DNA of 55,494 nucleotides, from assembly GCA_947461425.1 (NCBI GenBank), contig CANHKZ010000003.1, forward strand, positions 1 through 55,494. The letters run 5' to 3'. Under the pieces are notes generated by a model, which saw nothing but the letters and a program-made list of their open reading frames with translations, made no database searches and was not told where the DNA came from. Position numbers and translations under genes: made by a program. Shown in pieces: positions 42,478 to 52,238 of this stretch (the first letter of the stretch is position 1; each line of letters begins with the position of its first letter). The DNA comes from Flavobacteriaceae bacterium (GTDB taxonomy: Bacteria; Bacteroidota; Bacteroidia; Flavobacteriales; Flavobacteriaceae).

Positions 42478-44514
42478 TTAATATAGGATATAAAATCCCT
42501 TTTCACTGGTTGAGTGGAAAGGGATTTTTGCTTTAATACAGCTAGCTTCCCATCGCTTTTGAAAGGTTTTATAATTGGAGGCATCGGCGACAATATTTTT
42601 AGGTTGTATTGTTTGAATGAGTCGATCTAAATTTATTTTAGGAGATTGCGTCAGTAAAAGAATATCAGGTTGGTGGTTTTTAGGATACACTCCTGTACTG
42701 TCGAGAATCAAAATGCGCTTTCCATTGAAAAAAGCAGTATTTTTTAATTCTTTGGCAGCAGCCAAATGACTAAAATTACCCACAAGATAACTATTGAGTG
42801 TAGTATTTTTTGTGCCGACTTTTTGAAGGCTGTCATTGGCGTGAAGCTTAACAGAGTTTCCATTGCGTTCGGCAATCAAAGTGTTTTTCTTAGCGTTGAA
42901 AACTACCCATTCTTGTTGGGTTGCTACTGTCCATTCGTTCCATAAAAAAGTAATTTGTAATACAATAATCGATACAAAAATAGCAGCCAAACGTTGAAAC
43001 TGCGGTTTTTTAAACCAAAGAATTGTTGTAAAAATCAATGCATAACTACTCAATAGAAAAGCAGCTGTAAATGAAATGTCTTTGATGATAAATTGCTCTA
43101 ATGAAGCAATGGTATGAATGATTTTGTTCACAATGAACAAACTCCATTCTAAAGCTTTGGACAGGAAAAAAGGGCATTTATCAAAAAAGGCTAAGACCAT
43201 TACTACTACGCCTAGTCCCATAATGAATCCCGTTATCGGAATTAATGCCAAATTTGTAATAAAAAACAATCCCGGAAACTGATGAAAATAATACAAACTT
43301 AATGGAAGTGTTCCAATTTGTGCCGCAAAGGAAACGCTGAGAATATCCCAAATGTATTTTGAGATTTTGTTTTTTGGCTCCCAAAGGCTCGACAATATAG
43401 GTTGCAACCAGATAATAAAAAACAGGGCCAAGTAACTTAATTGAAATCCGACATCAAATAAAAAGGCCGGTTGTACCAATAAAATAAGTAATATAGAGAC
43501 TAATAAAGTGTGGTAAATATTCACGCTTCGTCTTAAATGTTGTCCAATAGCAACAAACGAAAACATCGTTACAGAACGCATTACAGAGGGCGCTAAACCA
43601 GCCAATATACCGAATAGCCAAAGGGAACACAAAATAATAATCAACTTTAGCAACGAACCCTTTTTATTGTTAGGAATGGGTTTTAGAATGAAGGTGACAA
43701 ACAATAATAGGAATCCAATATGCAAACCTGAAACGGATAAAATATGTACAGCTCCCGCAAATTGGTAATCCTTTATAATTTCAGGATCAATGTCTTGTTG
43801 TTGACCCAGAATTAAAGCTACAGCCACGTTAAGCTCAGTTGGATTGAAACCACTCTTAGTCAAATTGACAATGATAGTATTCCGAATTTGAGCAGCATAA
43901 TACCAAATGTCTTTTTCCATTTGAGCACTTACTTTGATATCAGTAGCATCAGCATAGAGTTGACCATAGATTTGTTTGTTTTTTAGGTAGTTGCTGTAAT
44001 CAAATTGGTTGGGATTTTTAGGTGGATTGTTGGGGTACAAAATACCTTTTATTTGGAGACGGTTGCCAATTATAAAGACATGTTGCAAACTGTCTTTTTT
44101 GATGTTGAGCAGTAGCTTCCCAGAGCATTTGGTAGTATCAATTTGTTTAACCAATGCTACATACCGCTGACTAAAAGCATTACTTTTTAATTTTTCGTTT
44201 AGTATTAGGGTGAACGTATGCGGTTGTTCAACACTATTCGGAATTTGCGTGTAATGATTTTTTTGAAAGGAAGCAGTAGGAATGGTTTGGGTACTAACAC
44301 CGATAACAAAAGCGAGTCCATAAACAGTCAAGCCAAAATAGATAAGTCGATTGGGTTTTTGGGCATACCAAAAATAAACGCTAGCCAGCAATATGGTTGC
44401 TATTGCTAGGGATTTGAAGACAAGATGGGGACCCGGTTGAAAATAATAAGCAAAAACAATACCTACTATAAAAACCAATGTAACTCTTGCTAGGGGGAAT
44501 TGCAAAACTTTCAT
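42478..44514 (-). CDS. comEC: ComEC/Rec2-family DNA uptake channel protein
   Basis: The 678-aa protein has many membrane helices. An N-terminal DUF4131-type region with an OB-like loop (SGKLLLNIKKDS, then LQIKGILYPNNPPKNPNQFD) is followed by the ComEC competence core: VALILGQQQDIDPEIIKDYQ, AGAVHILSVSGLHIGFLLL and GLAPSVMRSVTMFSFVAIGQ. ComEC translocates single-stranded DNA across the inner membrane in natural transformation. The C-terminal 150 residues are in the place of the usual metallo-beta-lactamase domain, but no HxHxDH metal-binding motif is visible. The start at 44514 (MKVLQFPLARV) is preferred to 44529. Confidence 0.88.
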   Translation of the reverse strand: MKVLQFPLARVTLVFIVGIVFAYYFQPGPHLVFKSLAIATILLASVYFWYAQKPNRLIYFGLTVYGLAFVIGVSTQTIPTASFQKNHYTQIPNSVEQPHTFTLILNEKLKSNAFSQRYVALVKQIDTTKCSGKLLLNIKKDSLQHVFIIGNRLQIKGILYPNNPPKNPNQFDYSNYLKNKQIYGQLYADATDIKVSAQMEKDIWYYAAQIRNTIIVNLTKSGFNPTELNVAVALILGQQQDIDPEIIKDYQFAGAVHILSVSGLHIGFLLLFVTFILKPIPNNKKGSLLKLIIILCSLWLFGILAGLAPSVMRSVTMFSFVAIGQHLRRSVNIYHTLLVSILLILLVQPAFLFDVGFQLSYLALFFIIWLQPILSSLWEPKNKISKYIWDILSVSFAAQIGTLPLSLYYFHQFPGLFFITNLALIPITGFIMGLGVVVMVLAFFDKCPFFLSKALEWSLFIVNKIIHTIASLEQFIIKDISFTAAFLLSSYALIFTTILWFKKPQFQRLAAIFVSIIVLQITFLWNEWTVATQQEWVVFNAKKNTLIAERNGNSVKLHANDSLQKVGTKNTTLNSYLVGNFSHLAAAKELKNTAFFNGKRILILDSTGVYPKNHQPDILLLTQSPKINLDRLIQTIQPKNIVADASNYKTFQKRWEASCIKAKIPFHSTSEKGFYILY

Positions 44515-44613
44515 GGGACTAAAATACAAAATTTCGAAAAGTGAATCGATAAATTCTTTAAAAAAGCTTTTTACCTTTTAAATGCAGGAAGCTTTTAGGA
44601 ATAAATTTTAAAA

Positions 44614-45726
44614 CTATTTCAAATCCGCAATAATTAATTGTGCAGTTTTTTGACTAGCACCGATGCCGCCTAATAGTTGTTCTAATTGGTCGTATTTCGC
44701 TAGAAGTTGGTTGCGGTGTTTGTTGTCAAGAATTGCAGTCAATTCTTCTTTGATGCGTTGGGTTGTACAGTCGTCTTGAATTAATTCGGTTACCACTTCT
44801 TGATCCATGATTAAATTCACTAACGAAATGTATTTCAAGGTAATAATGCGCTTTGCAATTTGGTACGAAGCCCAACTCCCTTTGTAGCAAACTACTTCGG
44901 GAACTTTAAAAAGTGCCGTTTCTAAAGTAGCCGTTCCAGAGGTTACTAAAGCCGCTGTGGCAACTTGCAATAACGAATACGTTTTATTCGAGATGAATTT
45001 GATATTATCATTGGTAATGAACTTTTCGTAAAAAGAAAATTCTTGACTTGGCGCACCCGCAATGACAAATTGGTAGTCTGGAAAATCATGAACTACACTT
45101 AACATCACTGAAAGCATTTTAGTAATTTCTTGTTTTCGGCTTCCTGGTAAAATAGCAATAATTGGCTTTTCATTCAATTGATTTTCACTTCTAAAAATAG
45201 CGGCATCAACTTTGGGTTGGTTGTGTATTGCATCGATTAAAGGATGTCCCACAAAATGCACAGGATAATGGTGTTTGTTTTCATAAAACTCTTTTTCAAA
45301 AGGCAAAATCACATACATCTGATCCACATCGCGTTTGATGTCAATAATTCTATTTTCTTTCCAAGCCCAAATTTGAGGGGAAATGTAGTAATGCGTTTTG
45401 ATGTTCAGGGTTTTTGCCCATTTGGCAATGCGTAAATTAAATCCGGGATAATCAATAAAAACGATGACATCGGGTTGGAATTCAAGGATGTCTTTTTTTG
45501 CAATTTTGATATTGTTTAGTATGGTTTTTAAATTGAATAAAACTTCAATAAATCCCATGAAAGCGAGTTCTTTATAATGTTTAACTAAGTTACCACCTGC
45601 AGCTTGCATCAAATCTCCGCCCCAAAAACGGATTTCCGCTTTGGAATCTTCTTTGTATAAAGCTTTCATTAAATTGGCTCCGTGTAAATCGCCCGAAGCT
45701 TCACCAGCTATAATATAATATTTCAT
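44614..45726 (-). CDS. lpxB: Lipid-A-disaccharide synthase
   Basis: The 370-aa protein is a GT19-type glycosyltransferase. It opens MKYYIIAGEASGDLHGANLM (the glycine-rich loop AGEASGDLHG), followed by the FWGGDLMQAAG and MGFIEVL segments. Later motifs are VHFVGHPLID, AILPGSRKQEI (nucleotide-sugar binding) and VTSGTATLETAL. It joins UDP-diacylglucosamine and lipid X to form the lipid A disaccharide at the inner face of the membrane. It lies 23 bases after a small membrane gene and 99 before comEC, all on the minus strand. Confidence 0.95.
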   Translation of the reverse strand: MKYYIIAGEASGDLHGANLMKALYKEDSKAEIRFWGGDLMQAAGGNLVKHYKELAFMGFIEVLFNLKTILNNIKIAKKDILEFQPDVIVFIDYPGFNLRIAKWAKTLNIKTHYYISPQIWAWKENRIIDIKRDVDQMYVILPFEKEFYENKHHYPVHFVGHPLIDAIHNQPKVDAAIFRSENQLNEKPIIAILPGSRKQEITKMLSVMLSVVHDFPDYQFVIAGAPSQEFSFYEKFITNDNIKFISNKTYSLLQVATAALVTSGTATLETALFKVPEVVCYKGSWASYQIAKRIITLKYISLVNLIMDQEVVTELIQDDCTTQRIKEELTAILDNKHRNQLLAKYDQLEQLLGGIGASQKTAQLIIADLK

Positions 45727-45749
45727 TTTTGTTCCGTCTTTTCCAAAAG

Positions 45750-46025
45750 TTAAACCAAGAGTGTAATTAGTGTAAGTGAAATAACAGCTAAAATCACCCC
45801 GCGCGCCATAAAGTCTTTATTTGATTTCAATAACACCCAAAAAACCACCAAATCTAAAACAGTACCTATTGTGATTATTTTTCCCAATTTTCCATCAGCT
45901 TTTAACAACTCAATTCCGGCTAAAAATGTAAATTTTGTAAACAACTGAATAAATAAAAAACAACCAAAAATGGAGCAAATTATTCCAATTACAAAACCAA
46001 GTAATACGTCTATTTTATTTTTCAA
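45750..46025 (-). CDS. Small membrane protein of unknown function upstream of lpxB
   Basis: The 91-aa protein has three hydrophobic segments (about 8-29, VLLGFVIGIICSIFGCFLFI; 50-64, IITIGTVLDLVVFWV; 75-91, RGVILAVISLTLITLLV). A short loop between the first two holds FTFLAGIELLKADGKLGK. There is no known catalytic motif. It is probably cotranscribed with lpxB, which starts 23 bases further on. A role in lipid A or envelope metabolism is guessed from context. Confidence 0.68.
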   Translation of the reverse strand: MKNKIDVLLGFVIGIICSIFGCFLFIQLFTKFTFLAGIELLKADGKLGKIITIGTVLDLVVFWVLLKSNKDFMARGVILAVISLTLITLLV

Positions 46026-46209
46026 AAGAGTTAAAATTAGTGTTATTTAAATAGAATTCATTGAGAATAATTAACAAAGAAAAACAAAAAATACCAACTT
46101 CATCCATATAATCTTTGCCAAAGAGAACAATTTTATATCTTTAACAAAAAATTAAGCATACCATATCATTGTTGAAATAACTTTTACTGTAATTTAGACA
46201 AAAAACCGG

Positions 46210-48474
46210 ATGAATACCATTATGAATTTTATGAAAAAAAATTATAAGCTGCTTTTAGTAGTCACCATTGTTTCCCTATCACTACTTGCTTTTAAATCTA
46301 ATTTTAGTACAACTTCAGATCCTGAAAAAGATAAGTTGTTAATAGAGCTGTTGACATTTGTTCTTGAAAAAGGGCATTACAGTCCAGTGACTATGGATGA
46401 TGAATTCTCAAAAGGAGTGTATAAAGATTATATAGAAGCTTTGGATCCATCAAAACGATTCTTTTTACAGGCCGACATTGACGAATTCTCAAAATACGAA
46501 TTAGAATTAGACGATCAAATTCAAAACAAAGATTTGACCTTTTTTGATTTGACTTACACTCGATTGATGCAACGCATGAAAGAAAGTAAGTCTATTTACA
46601 AAGTTGTTTTGAGTACACCATTTGATTATAAAGTGGACGAATCTTTTAATACAGATTACGATAAAATGCCCTATGCGGAAAACGCTTCTCAGTTAAATGA
46701 AAGATGGCGTAAGCAAATTAAATTATCTACTTTATCATCTTTAGTAGATCGTTTGGAGATTCAAGAGAGCAATGGGAAAATCGACAAAGGGTTAAAAGCC
46801 GCAGCAGCTCCAATCAATACTGATGGTAGTTTACAAGAAGTGGATGCGCAAGCTAACACAACAACTGTAAACGAAAAAGTAAATTTAAAAACGTTTGAAG
46901 AATTAGAAAAAGAGACCAGAGAAAGTTCTTTAAAATCGTTAGATGAATATTTTGGTTTTATAAAAGACCTAACTCGAAACGACTATTTTTCTGTTTATTT
47001 AAATTCCATTACGGCTAGTTTTGATCCACATACGAATTACTTAGCTCCAGAAGACAAAGAACGATTTGATGTCAGTATCAGCGGAACTTTAGAGGGAATT
47101 GGTGCGCGTTTGCAAAAGAAAAATGATTATACTGAAATTTCTGAATTAATTTCTGGTGGTCCTGCTTGGAGAGGAAAACAATTAGAGGCTGGAGATATTG
47201 TAATAAAAGTAGCTCAGGGTGATCAAGAGCCTATTGATGTTGTCGGAATGCGTTTAGACGATGTGGTAAAGAAAATTAAGGGAACTAAAGGAACCGAAGT
47301 GCGTCTTACTGTAAAGAAAGTCGACGGAACCATTAAAGTGATTTCTATAATTAGAGATATTGTTGAAATTGAAGAAACCTATGCCAAGTCAAGTATTGTT
47401 GAGAAAAACGGACTAAAATATGGGGTGATTTATCTACCTAAATTTTACATTAATTTTGAAAACAGAGACGGAAGAGATGCTGGAAAGGATATTGCTTTGG
47501 AAGTATCCCGATTGAAAAAAGAGGGCATAGACGGAATTGTTTTAGATGTTCGTGATGATGGAGGAGGTTCTTTGTCTACAGTGGTTGATATTGCGGGGCT
47601 ATTTATTGAAGAAGGACCAATTGTTCAAATAAAATCGGCCGGTAAACGAAAAGAAGTATTATACGATCGTGATAAAAAAATAGAGTGGGACGGTCCATTG
47701 GTAATCATGGTCAATAGTTTTTCTGCTTCGGCTTCTGAAATTTTGGCTGCAGCCATTCAAGATTACAAACGCGGAATTATTATAGGAAGTAAACAAACCT
47801 ATGGTAAAGGAACAGTTCAAAATGTTATTGATTTAAACCAATTTGTTAGAAGTAGTTCGGTGGGTGATTTAGGGGCATTAAAGACCACTACTCAAAAATT
47901 TTATAGAATTAATGGTGGATCAACGCAACTAGAAGGAGTGAGTAGTGATGTGGTGATGCCAGATCGTTATGCTTATCTTAAAATGGGAGAACGTGATGTG
48001 AATAATGCAATGCCTTGGGACAAAATTGACCCAGCACAATATGGAGTTTGGACAAATAATAAAAATTTCAATAGAGCCATCACTAATAGCCAAAATAGAA
48101 TTTCTCAAAATGCACAATTTCAATTGGTAGAAGATAATGCAAAATGGATTGACAGCCGAAGTAATGATTATGTGTATAGTTTGAACATCGACAAATTCAA
48201 ATTAGCTCAAAAACAAATCGAAGAAAAAGCTAAAAAATTCAAGCCATTACAGAATTATAAAAATAATTTTAAATTCACCTCTTTGCCCTATGAAAAGGAG
48301 GCGATGGATAAAGATATTACTTTAAAAGAAAAAAGGGAGCGTTGGCATGATCAGTTATCAAAAGACATTTATGTTGAAGAGGCATTGAATGTTTTGGAAG
48401 ATTTACAATCAAAAGTAATTATAAAAAAATCGATTGCACCTAAATTAAAATCGAATACTTTAGTTAAGTCATAA
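46210..48474 (+). CDS. prc: Carboxy-terminal processing peptidase (Tsp/Prc, S41)
   Basis: The 754-aa protein starts with a signal or anchor (MKKNYKLLLVVTIVSLSLLA) and has an N-terminal helical domain (FVLEKGHYSPVTMDDEFSKG, RFFLQADIDEF). A PDZ domain follows (about 293-370, EGIGARLQKKN, GGPAW, LEAGDIVIKV), then the S41 protease core. The Ser lies in VNSFSASASEILAA (S507 from the first Met) and the Lys in TYGKGTVQ (K533). A C-terminal helical domain completes the Tsp form. It degrades or trims periplasmic proteins by their C-termini. Three Met codons (46210, 46222, 46231) precede the signal; the third is equally plausible. Confidence 0.93.
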   Translation: MNTIMNFMKKNYKLLLVVTIVSLSLLAFKSNFSTTSDPEKDKLLIELLTFVLEKGHYSPVTMDDEFSKGVYKDYIEALDPSKRFFLQADIDEFSKYELELDDQIQNKDLTFFDLTYTRLMQRMKESKSIYKVVLSTPFDYKVDESFNTDYDKMPYAENASQLNERWRKQIKLSTLSSLVDRLEIQESNGKIDKGLKAAAAPINTDGSLQEVDAQANTTTVNEKVNLKTFEELEKETRESSLKSLDEYFGFIKDLTRNDYFSVYLNSITASFDPHTNYLAPEDKERFDVSISGTLEGIGARLQKKNDYTEISELISGGPAWRGKQLEAGDIVIKVAQGDQEPIDVVGMRLDDVVKKIKGTKGTEVRLTVKKVDGTIKVISIIRDIVEIEETYAKSSIVEKNGLKYGVIYLPKFYINFENRDGRDAGKDIALEVSRLKKEGIDGIVLDVRDDGGGSLSTVVDIAGLFIEEGPIVQIKSAGKRKEVLYDRDKKIEWDGPLVIMVNSFSASASEILAAAIQDYKRGIIIGSKQTYGKGTVQNVIDLNQFVRSSSVGDLGALKTTTQKFYRINGGSTQLEGVSSDVVMPDRYAYLKMGERDVNNAMPWDKIDPAQYGVWTNNKNFNRAITNSQNRISQNAQFQLVEDNAKWIDSRSNDYVYSLNIDKFKLAQKQIEEKAKKFKPLQNYKNNFKFTSLPYEKEAMDKDITLKEKRERWHDQLSKDIYVEEALNVLEDLQSKVIIKKSIAPKLKSNTLVKS

Positions 48475-48494
48475 TTGCAATCCTTTTAATAGTA

Positions 48495-48530
48495 TAAAAA
48501 AACGCCTCCAATTGGAGGCGTTTTTTTATA
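48495..48530. terminator. Bidirectional terminator between prc and rodA
   Basis: ACGCCTCCAATTGGAGGCGT is a perfect palindrome with an A-run before it and seven T after it. It serves both convergent genes. Confidence 0.92.
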
Positions 48531-48544
48531 AAGTAATTTTTTTA

Positions 48545-49780
48545 TTACCATTCATTTACTTTATTAGCATCCATTTTTAAGAAGATAAACAATAAAATTG
48601 TAAATCCCCATAAGCCTGAACCTCCATAAGAAAAGAAGGGTAATGGGACACCAATTGTCGGAAAAATTCCAACAACCATAGCAATATTTACAAAAAAGTG
48701 AATAAACAAAATACCAGCAACACAATACCCATATACGCGACTAAATTTTGTTTTTTGCCTTTCTGACAGATAAATAATTCGCAATAATAATGTTACAAAA
48801 AGAGCAATTACTAGTAAAGACCCTAAAAATCCCCATTCTTCACCTACAGTCGTAAAAATATAATCCGTATGTTGCTCTGGGACAAAACCTCCTTTGGTTT
48901 GGGTTCCTTCAAGGAATCCTTTGCCAAAAAAACCACCTGAACCTATTGCAATTTCAGATTGGTTAGTATTGTATCCGATGCCTTTCATATCTACTGTTTT
49001 TCCGAGTAAGATATTGAAACGGTCTCGGTGGTGCTGTTTGAAAACATTGGTAAAAACATAATTTGCAGATAACACAAATCCGGAAATTAACGCAAATAAA
49101 ATAGCACTTAGGACCAAATTTCTATTCGCTAAACGGGATTTAAAATGAATAATTATAATGGCCAAAAGAGCTAAAAGAATTACATATTGTGGTTCTAAAA
49201 GCAAGCTAAGAACAAACAATAAAATTGCAGAAAACCCTGTCCATATGTACCATGACGGGAGTCCTTCGCGGTATAAAACTAAAAAGAAAGCACTAAAAAT
49301 AAGTGCACTTCCAGGATCGGGTTGAGGTAATATTAAAAGTACGGGTAAGCAAACAATAGCTAAGGCTTGAATTTGTCTATTTATGTTTGATAGATTAATT
49401 TGGCTATCACTTAAGTATTTGGCTAAAGCTAAAGCTGTTGCGGCTTTTGCAAATTCAGAGGGTTGCAAAGTGAAACTTCCAAAACCATACCAACATCGTT
49501 GACCGGCAATTGTTTTTCCAAATGCAAAAAGACCAACGAGCGAGAGTAAAGAAACTATATAAATTACTGAAGCGTATTTTTCGTAAAATTTTCCATCAAC
49601 AAAAAGTACTACAAATATTAGCGGAATGGATAATACAATAAATAAAAATTGCTTTTCAGATGTTCCTTCCATTGAAGACAAAGAAGAAGAATAGATATTC
49701 AACCATCCAAGTAGTACAAGTACGCTGTAAATAACTACGCAACTCCAGTCAATATTATTGGTTATACTTTGATTTTTCAT
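48545..49780 (-). CDS. rodA: Rod shape-determining protein RodA (SEDS peptidoglycan polymerase)
   Basis: The 411-aa membrane protein has the SEDS-family landmarks: W(Y)GFGSFTLQPSEFAKAATAL around the conserved GxxxQPSEFxK, PDPGSALIF, and the late block GIGYNTNQSEIAIGSGGFFG, followed by TKGGFVPEQHTDYIFTTVGE with its catalytic-type Asp, and finally VGIFPTIGVPLPFFSYGGSG. It polymerises glycan strands in elongation together with PBP2, encoded just upstream with 2 bases between them. It is the last gene of the mre operon and ends at a shared terminator. Confidence 0.95.
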   Translation of the reverse strand: MKNQSITNNIDWSCVVIYSVLVLLGWLNIYSSSLSSMEGTSEKQFLFIVLSIPLIFVVLFVDGKFYEKYASVIYIVSLLSLVGLFAFGKTIAGQRCWYGFGSFTLQPSEFAKAATALALAKYLSDSQINLSNINRQIQALAIVCLPVLLILPQPDPGSALIFSAFFLVLYREGLPSWYIWTGFSAILLFVLSLLLEPQYVILLALLAIIIIHFKSRLANRNLVLSAILFALISGFVLSANYVFTNVFKQHHRDRFNILLGKTVDMKGIGYNTNQSEIAIGSGGFFGKGFLEGTQTKGGFVPEQHTDYIFTTVGEEWGFLGSLLVIALFVTLLLRIIYLSERQKTKFSRVYGYCVAGILFIHFFVNIAMVVGIFPTIGVPLPFFSYGGSGLWGFTILLFIFLKMDANKVNEW

Positions 49781-49782
49781 TG

Positions 49783-51735
49783 TTAACGAGCCACTTTTTT
49801 AACGGATTGTGTTGTGTCTTTTTTTATTTTTGGACTACTAGTTTTGCTTTTTATAATAGAGTCTTGTTTTATCATTTCTTTTTTCACCGTCTCAGACAAA
49901 CCACCCAATTTGGCATATTGCCCCTGTAAACTTCTACTTAGAATACGAGTTTCTAAATCCGTTCTAGTTATTTTATGTCTCAGGTATTTTTCTATCATTA
50001 AACTTGCTATAGGACCAGCTATTGTTGCTCCATATCCTCCATTCTCAATCATAACTGCAATAGCAATTTTAGGGTTGTCTTTTGGGGCAAAAGCTACAAA
50101 TATGGAGTGATCTTCTAATTGTACTCTTTTACCCCCAATTTTTGCAAAATTTTCAGCAGTTCCTGTTTTTCCGCAAATATCTATACCTTCCACTCGGAGT
50201 GAATTTCCAGTTCCACCTGGATAATTATATACCCCAAACAAACCTTCAATTACAGGTTTAAAATATTTTTTATCAATTGTCGTGTAGTGTTTTTTCGTGA
50301 ATTTTGGATCAATTTTTTCTCCTTTGATTTTCTTGATGATATGGGGTGTATAATAATAACCCTCATTGGCAACAGTAGCCATCATATTGGCAAGCTGTAT
50401 AGGTGTCATCACCACTTCACCTTGGCCAATAGCATTGGACACAATCGTTTTACCACTATAACCCCAACCAGGATACATTTTTTTATAAGTTTTAGAAGTA
50501 GGTATTTTTCCTTTTTTTCCTGTCGGTAAATCATAGCCCATAAATTGACCCAGACCAAAACTTTTTACGTGATTACTCCAAACATCCACGGCATAGGTTG
50601 AACTTCTGTATTTTCCAATAATTTGTAAATAAACATTGCCAAAATAAGCATTACATGACAATGCAATTCCATTATGCAGTTGATGAGGTCCGAATCCATG
50701 ACATCTCATAAATCTACCTGGTGCGTAACTAAACCCATGATGACACATAAAGGTCGTTTGCTCACTTATCACGCCTTCTTGAAGTCCAACAAGTCCGGTC
50801 AAGATTTTAAAGGGTGAGCCGGGCGGGTATTCCGCTAATAAACCTCTGTCATAAAGCGGTTTTGCAATAGAGTCACGGTATAATTGAGTATAATTTTTTG
50901 ATCTTTGTCTTCCAACTAAAATAGCAGGGTCATAGGAAGGAGCAGTAATTAATGCAAGTATTTCTCCTGTTTTAGGTTCAATAGCTACAATTCCGCCACG
51001 TTTATTGATCATTAATTCTTCTCCGTATTTTTGAATTTCAGCATCAATACTTAAATGGATGTCCTCACCTTGAACAGCAATTGTGTCGTATTTTCCTTCT
51101 TTGAACGAACCTATTTCTCTGTTGTATTTGTCTTTTTGAATATATTTTACACCCTTAACCCCACGTAAAATTTCTTCATAACTTTCTTCAACGCCCTGTT
51201 CTCCTATCAAATCACCACTGTTATAATATGGATTTTTAGCAATTAAATTTTCATTTACCTGTGTGATAAAACCAAAAATATTAGCACCATAATCTACTTC
51301 ATAATCACGAAGCGAACGTTTTTGGAAATAAAAACCTTCAAATTTTCGAATTTTCTCTTGAAAGGCGGCAAACTCAATTTTGTTTAATTGAGTCAAGAAA
51401 ACAGAAGGTAATCTTGGACTGTATATTGTAGCTTTTTCTATTTTTTTAATAAAATCTTCTTTGGTGATATTGAGTAATTCACAAAATTCGATGGTATCTA
51501 ATTTTTTGATTTCGCGGGGTATTACCATGATATCATAGGAAGCTTGGTTTGAAACCAACAACTTACCTGTTCTATCGTAGATATACCCTCTTTCAGGATA
51601 ATCGTATTTTATTTTAATGGCGTTATTATCCGATTTTAGTTTGAATGAATCGTCGATAACTTGAAGATAAAAAATACGAAAAATCAGCAATGATGCTGCT
51701 ATAATGATTAAGGTTGGCAGCAAAACTTTTCTCAT
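49783..51735 (-). CDS. mrdA: Penicillin-binding protein 2 (transpeptidase of the elongasome)
   Basis: The 650-aa protein has one N-terminal membrane helix and a pedestal domain with RGYIYDRTGKLLVSN. The transpeptidase domain carries SxxK as PPGSPFK (S307, K310), SxN as SCN (360-362) and KTGT at 523-526. It crosslinks peptidoglycan during rod elongation, working with RodA. The C-terminal tail is Lys-rich (KTSSPKIKKDTTQSVKKVAR), an extension without a known function. Its start overlaps the mreD stop by 4 bases, so it is coupled to that gene. Confidence 0.95.
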   Translation of the reverse strand: MRKVLLPTLIIIAASLLIFRIFYLQVIDDSFKLKSDNNAIKIKYDYPERGYIYDRTGKLLVSNQASYDIMVIPREIKKLDTIEFCELLNITKEDFIKKIEKATIYSPRLPSVFLTQLNKIEFAAFQEKIRKFEGFYFQKRSLRDYEVDYGANIFGFITQVNENLIAKNPYYNSGDLIGEQGVEESYEEILRGVKGVKYIQKDKYNREIGSFKEGKYDTIAVQGEDIHLSIDAEIQKYGEELMINKRGGIVAIEPKTGEILALITAPSYDPAILVGRQRSKNYTQLYRDSIAKPLYDRGLLAEYPPGSPFKILTGLVGLQEGVISEQTTFMCHHGFSYAPGRFMRCHGFGPHQLHNGIALSCNAYFGNVYLQIIGKYRSSTYAVDVWSNHVKSFGLGQFMGYDLPTGKKGKIPTSKTYKKMYPGWGYSGKTIVSNAIGQGEVVMTPIQLANMMATVANEGYYYTPHIIKKIKGEKIDPKFTKKHYTTIDKKYFKPVIEGLFGVYNYPGGTGNSLRVEGIDICGKTGTAENFAKIGGKRVQLEDHSIFVAFAPKDNPKIAIAVMIENGGYGATIAGPIASLMIEKYLRHKITRTDLETRILSRSLQGQYAKLGGLSETVKKEMIKQDSIIKSKTSSPKIKKDTTQSVKKVAR

Positions 51736-52238
51736 CGCTTGTTTGGCTTAATTAAGTAAATAATAATGATGCAAATGGTAAGCGTAAAGAGACCACTTAG
51801 TAATGTACGAATTAAAATATCCCATAAAAGACGAAACTGAAATGCCTCTAAAATAAATAAAACTAAATGATGAAGTAAGACTGCTACCAGTAAAAATGAG
51901 AAACGTTCTGGAGTTAGTGTTTCATTGAGTTTTATAGTTTGGTATTCATAACTAACCCCAAATGCAAATTTAAAAATAGTAGGTCTAAAATACGCTAAAA
52001 ATAAGCATGCTGTAGTGTGAATACCTCCTGAGTTACTAAACATATCTAAGATCAATCCCAATAAAAAACTAGCCATTAATAATCCTGATTTATTGCCATT
52101 CACAGGATATAAAATGATAAACAAAATATAAGGAAACGGACTAATGAAACCAAATAAATTTATATTGTTAAAAACTATAATTTGCAAGCTTAGTAAAATG
52201 AAAAATCTAAAAATATTGAAAAACAAACTACTATTCAT
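51732..52238 (-). CDS. mreD: Rod shape-determining protein MreD
   Basis: The 168-aa integral membrane protein has about five hydrophobic segments (IFRFFILLSLQIIVFNNINL, FPYILFIILYPV, LLMASFLLGLILDMFS) and the GIHTTACLFLAYFRP stretch typical of MreD. It links MreC to the RodA/PBP2 synthase. Its start overlaps the last 8 bases of mreC and its end overlaps mrdA by 4, showing a tightly packed operon. Confidence 0.9.
   Translation of the reverse strand: MNSSLFFNIFRFFILLSLQIIVFNNINLFGFISPFPYILFIILYPVNGNKSGLLMASFLLGLILDMFSNSGGIHTTACLFLAYFRPTIFKFAFGVSYEYQTIKLNETLTPERFSFLLVAVLLHHLVLFILEAFQFRLLWDILIRTLLSGLFTLTICIIIIYLIKPNKR

Noticed and set aside
46026..46209. Possible loss of surE between the small membrane gene and prc
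   Set aside because: I expected surE here from memory of related genomes, but the 184-base gap shows no remnant of it and I cannot verify the reference order.
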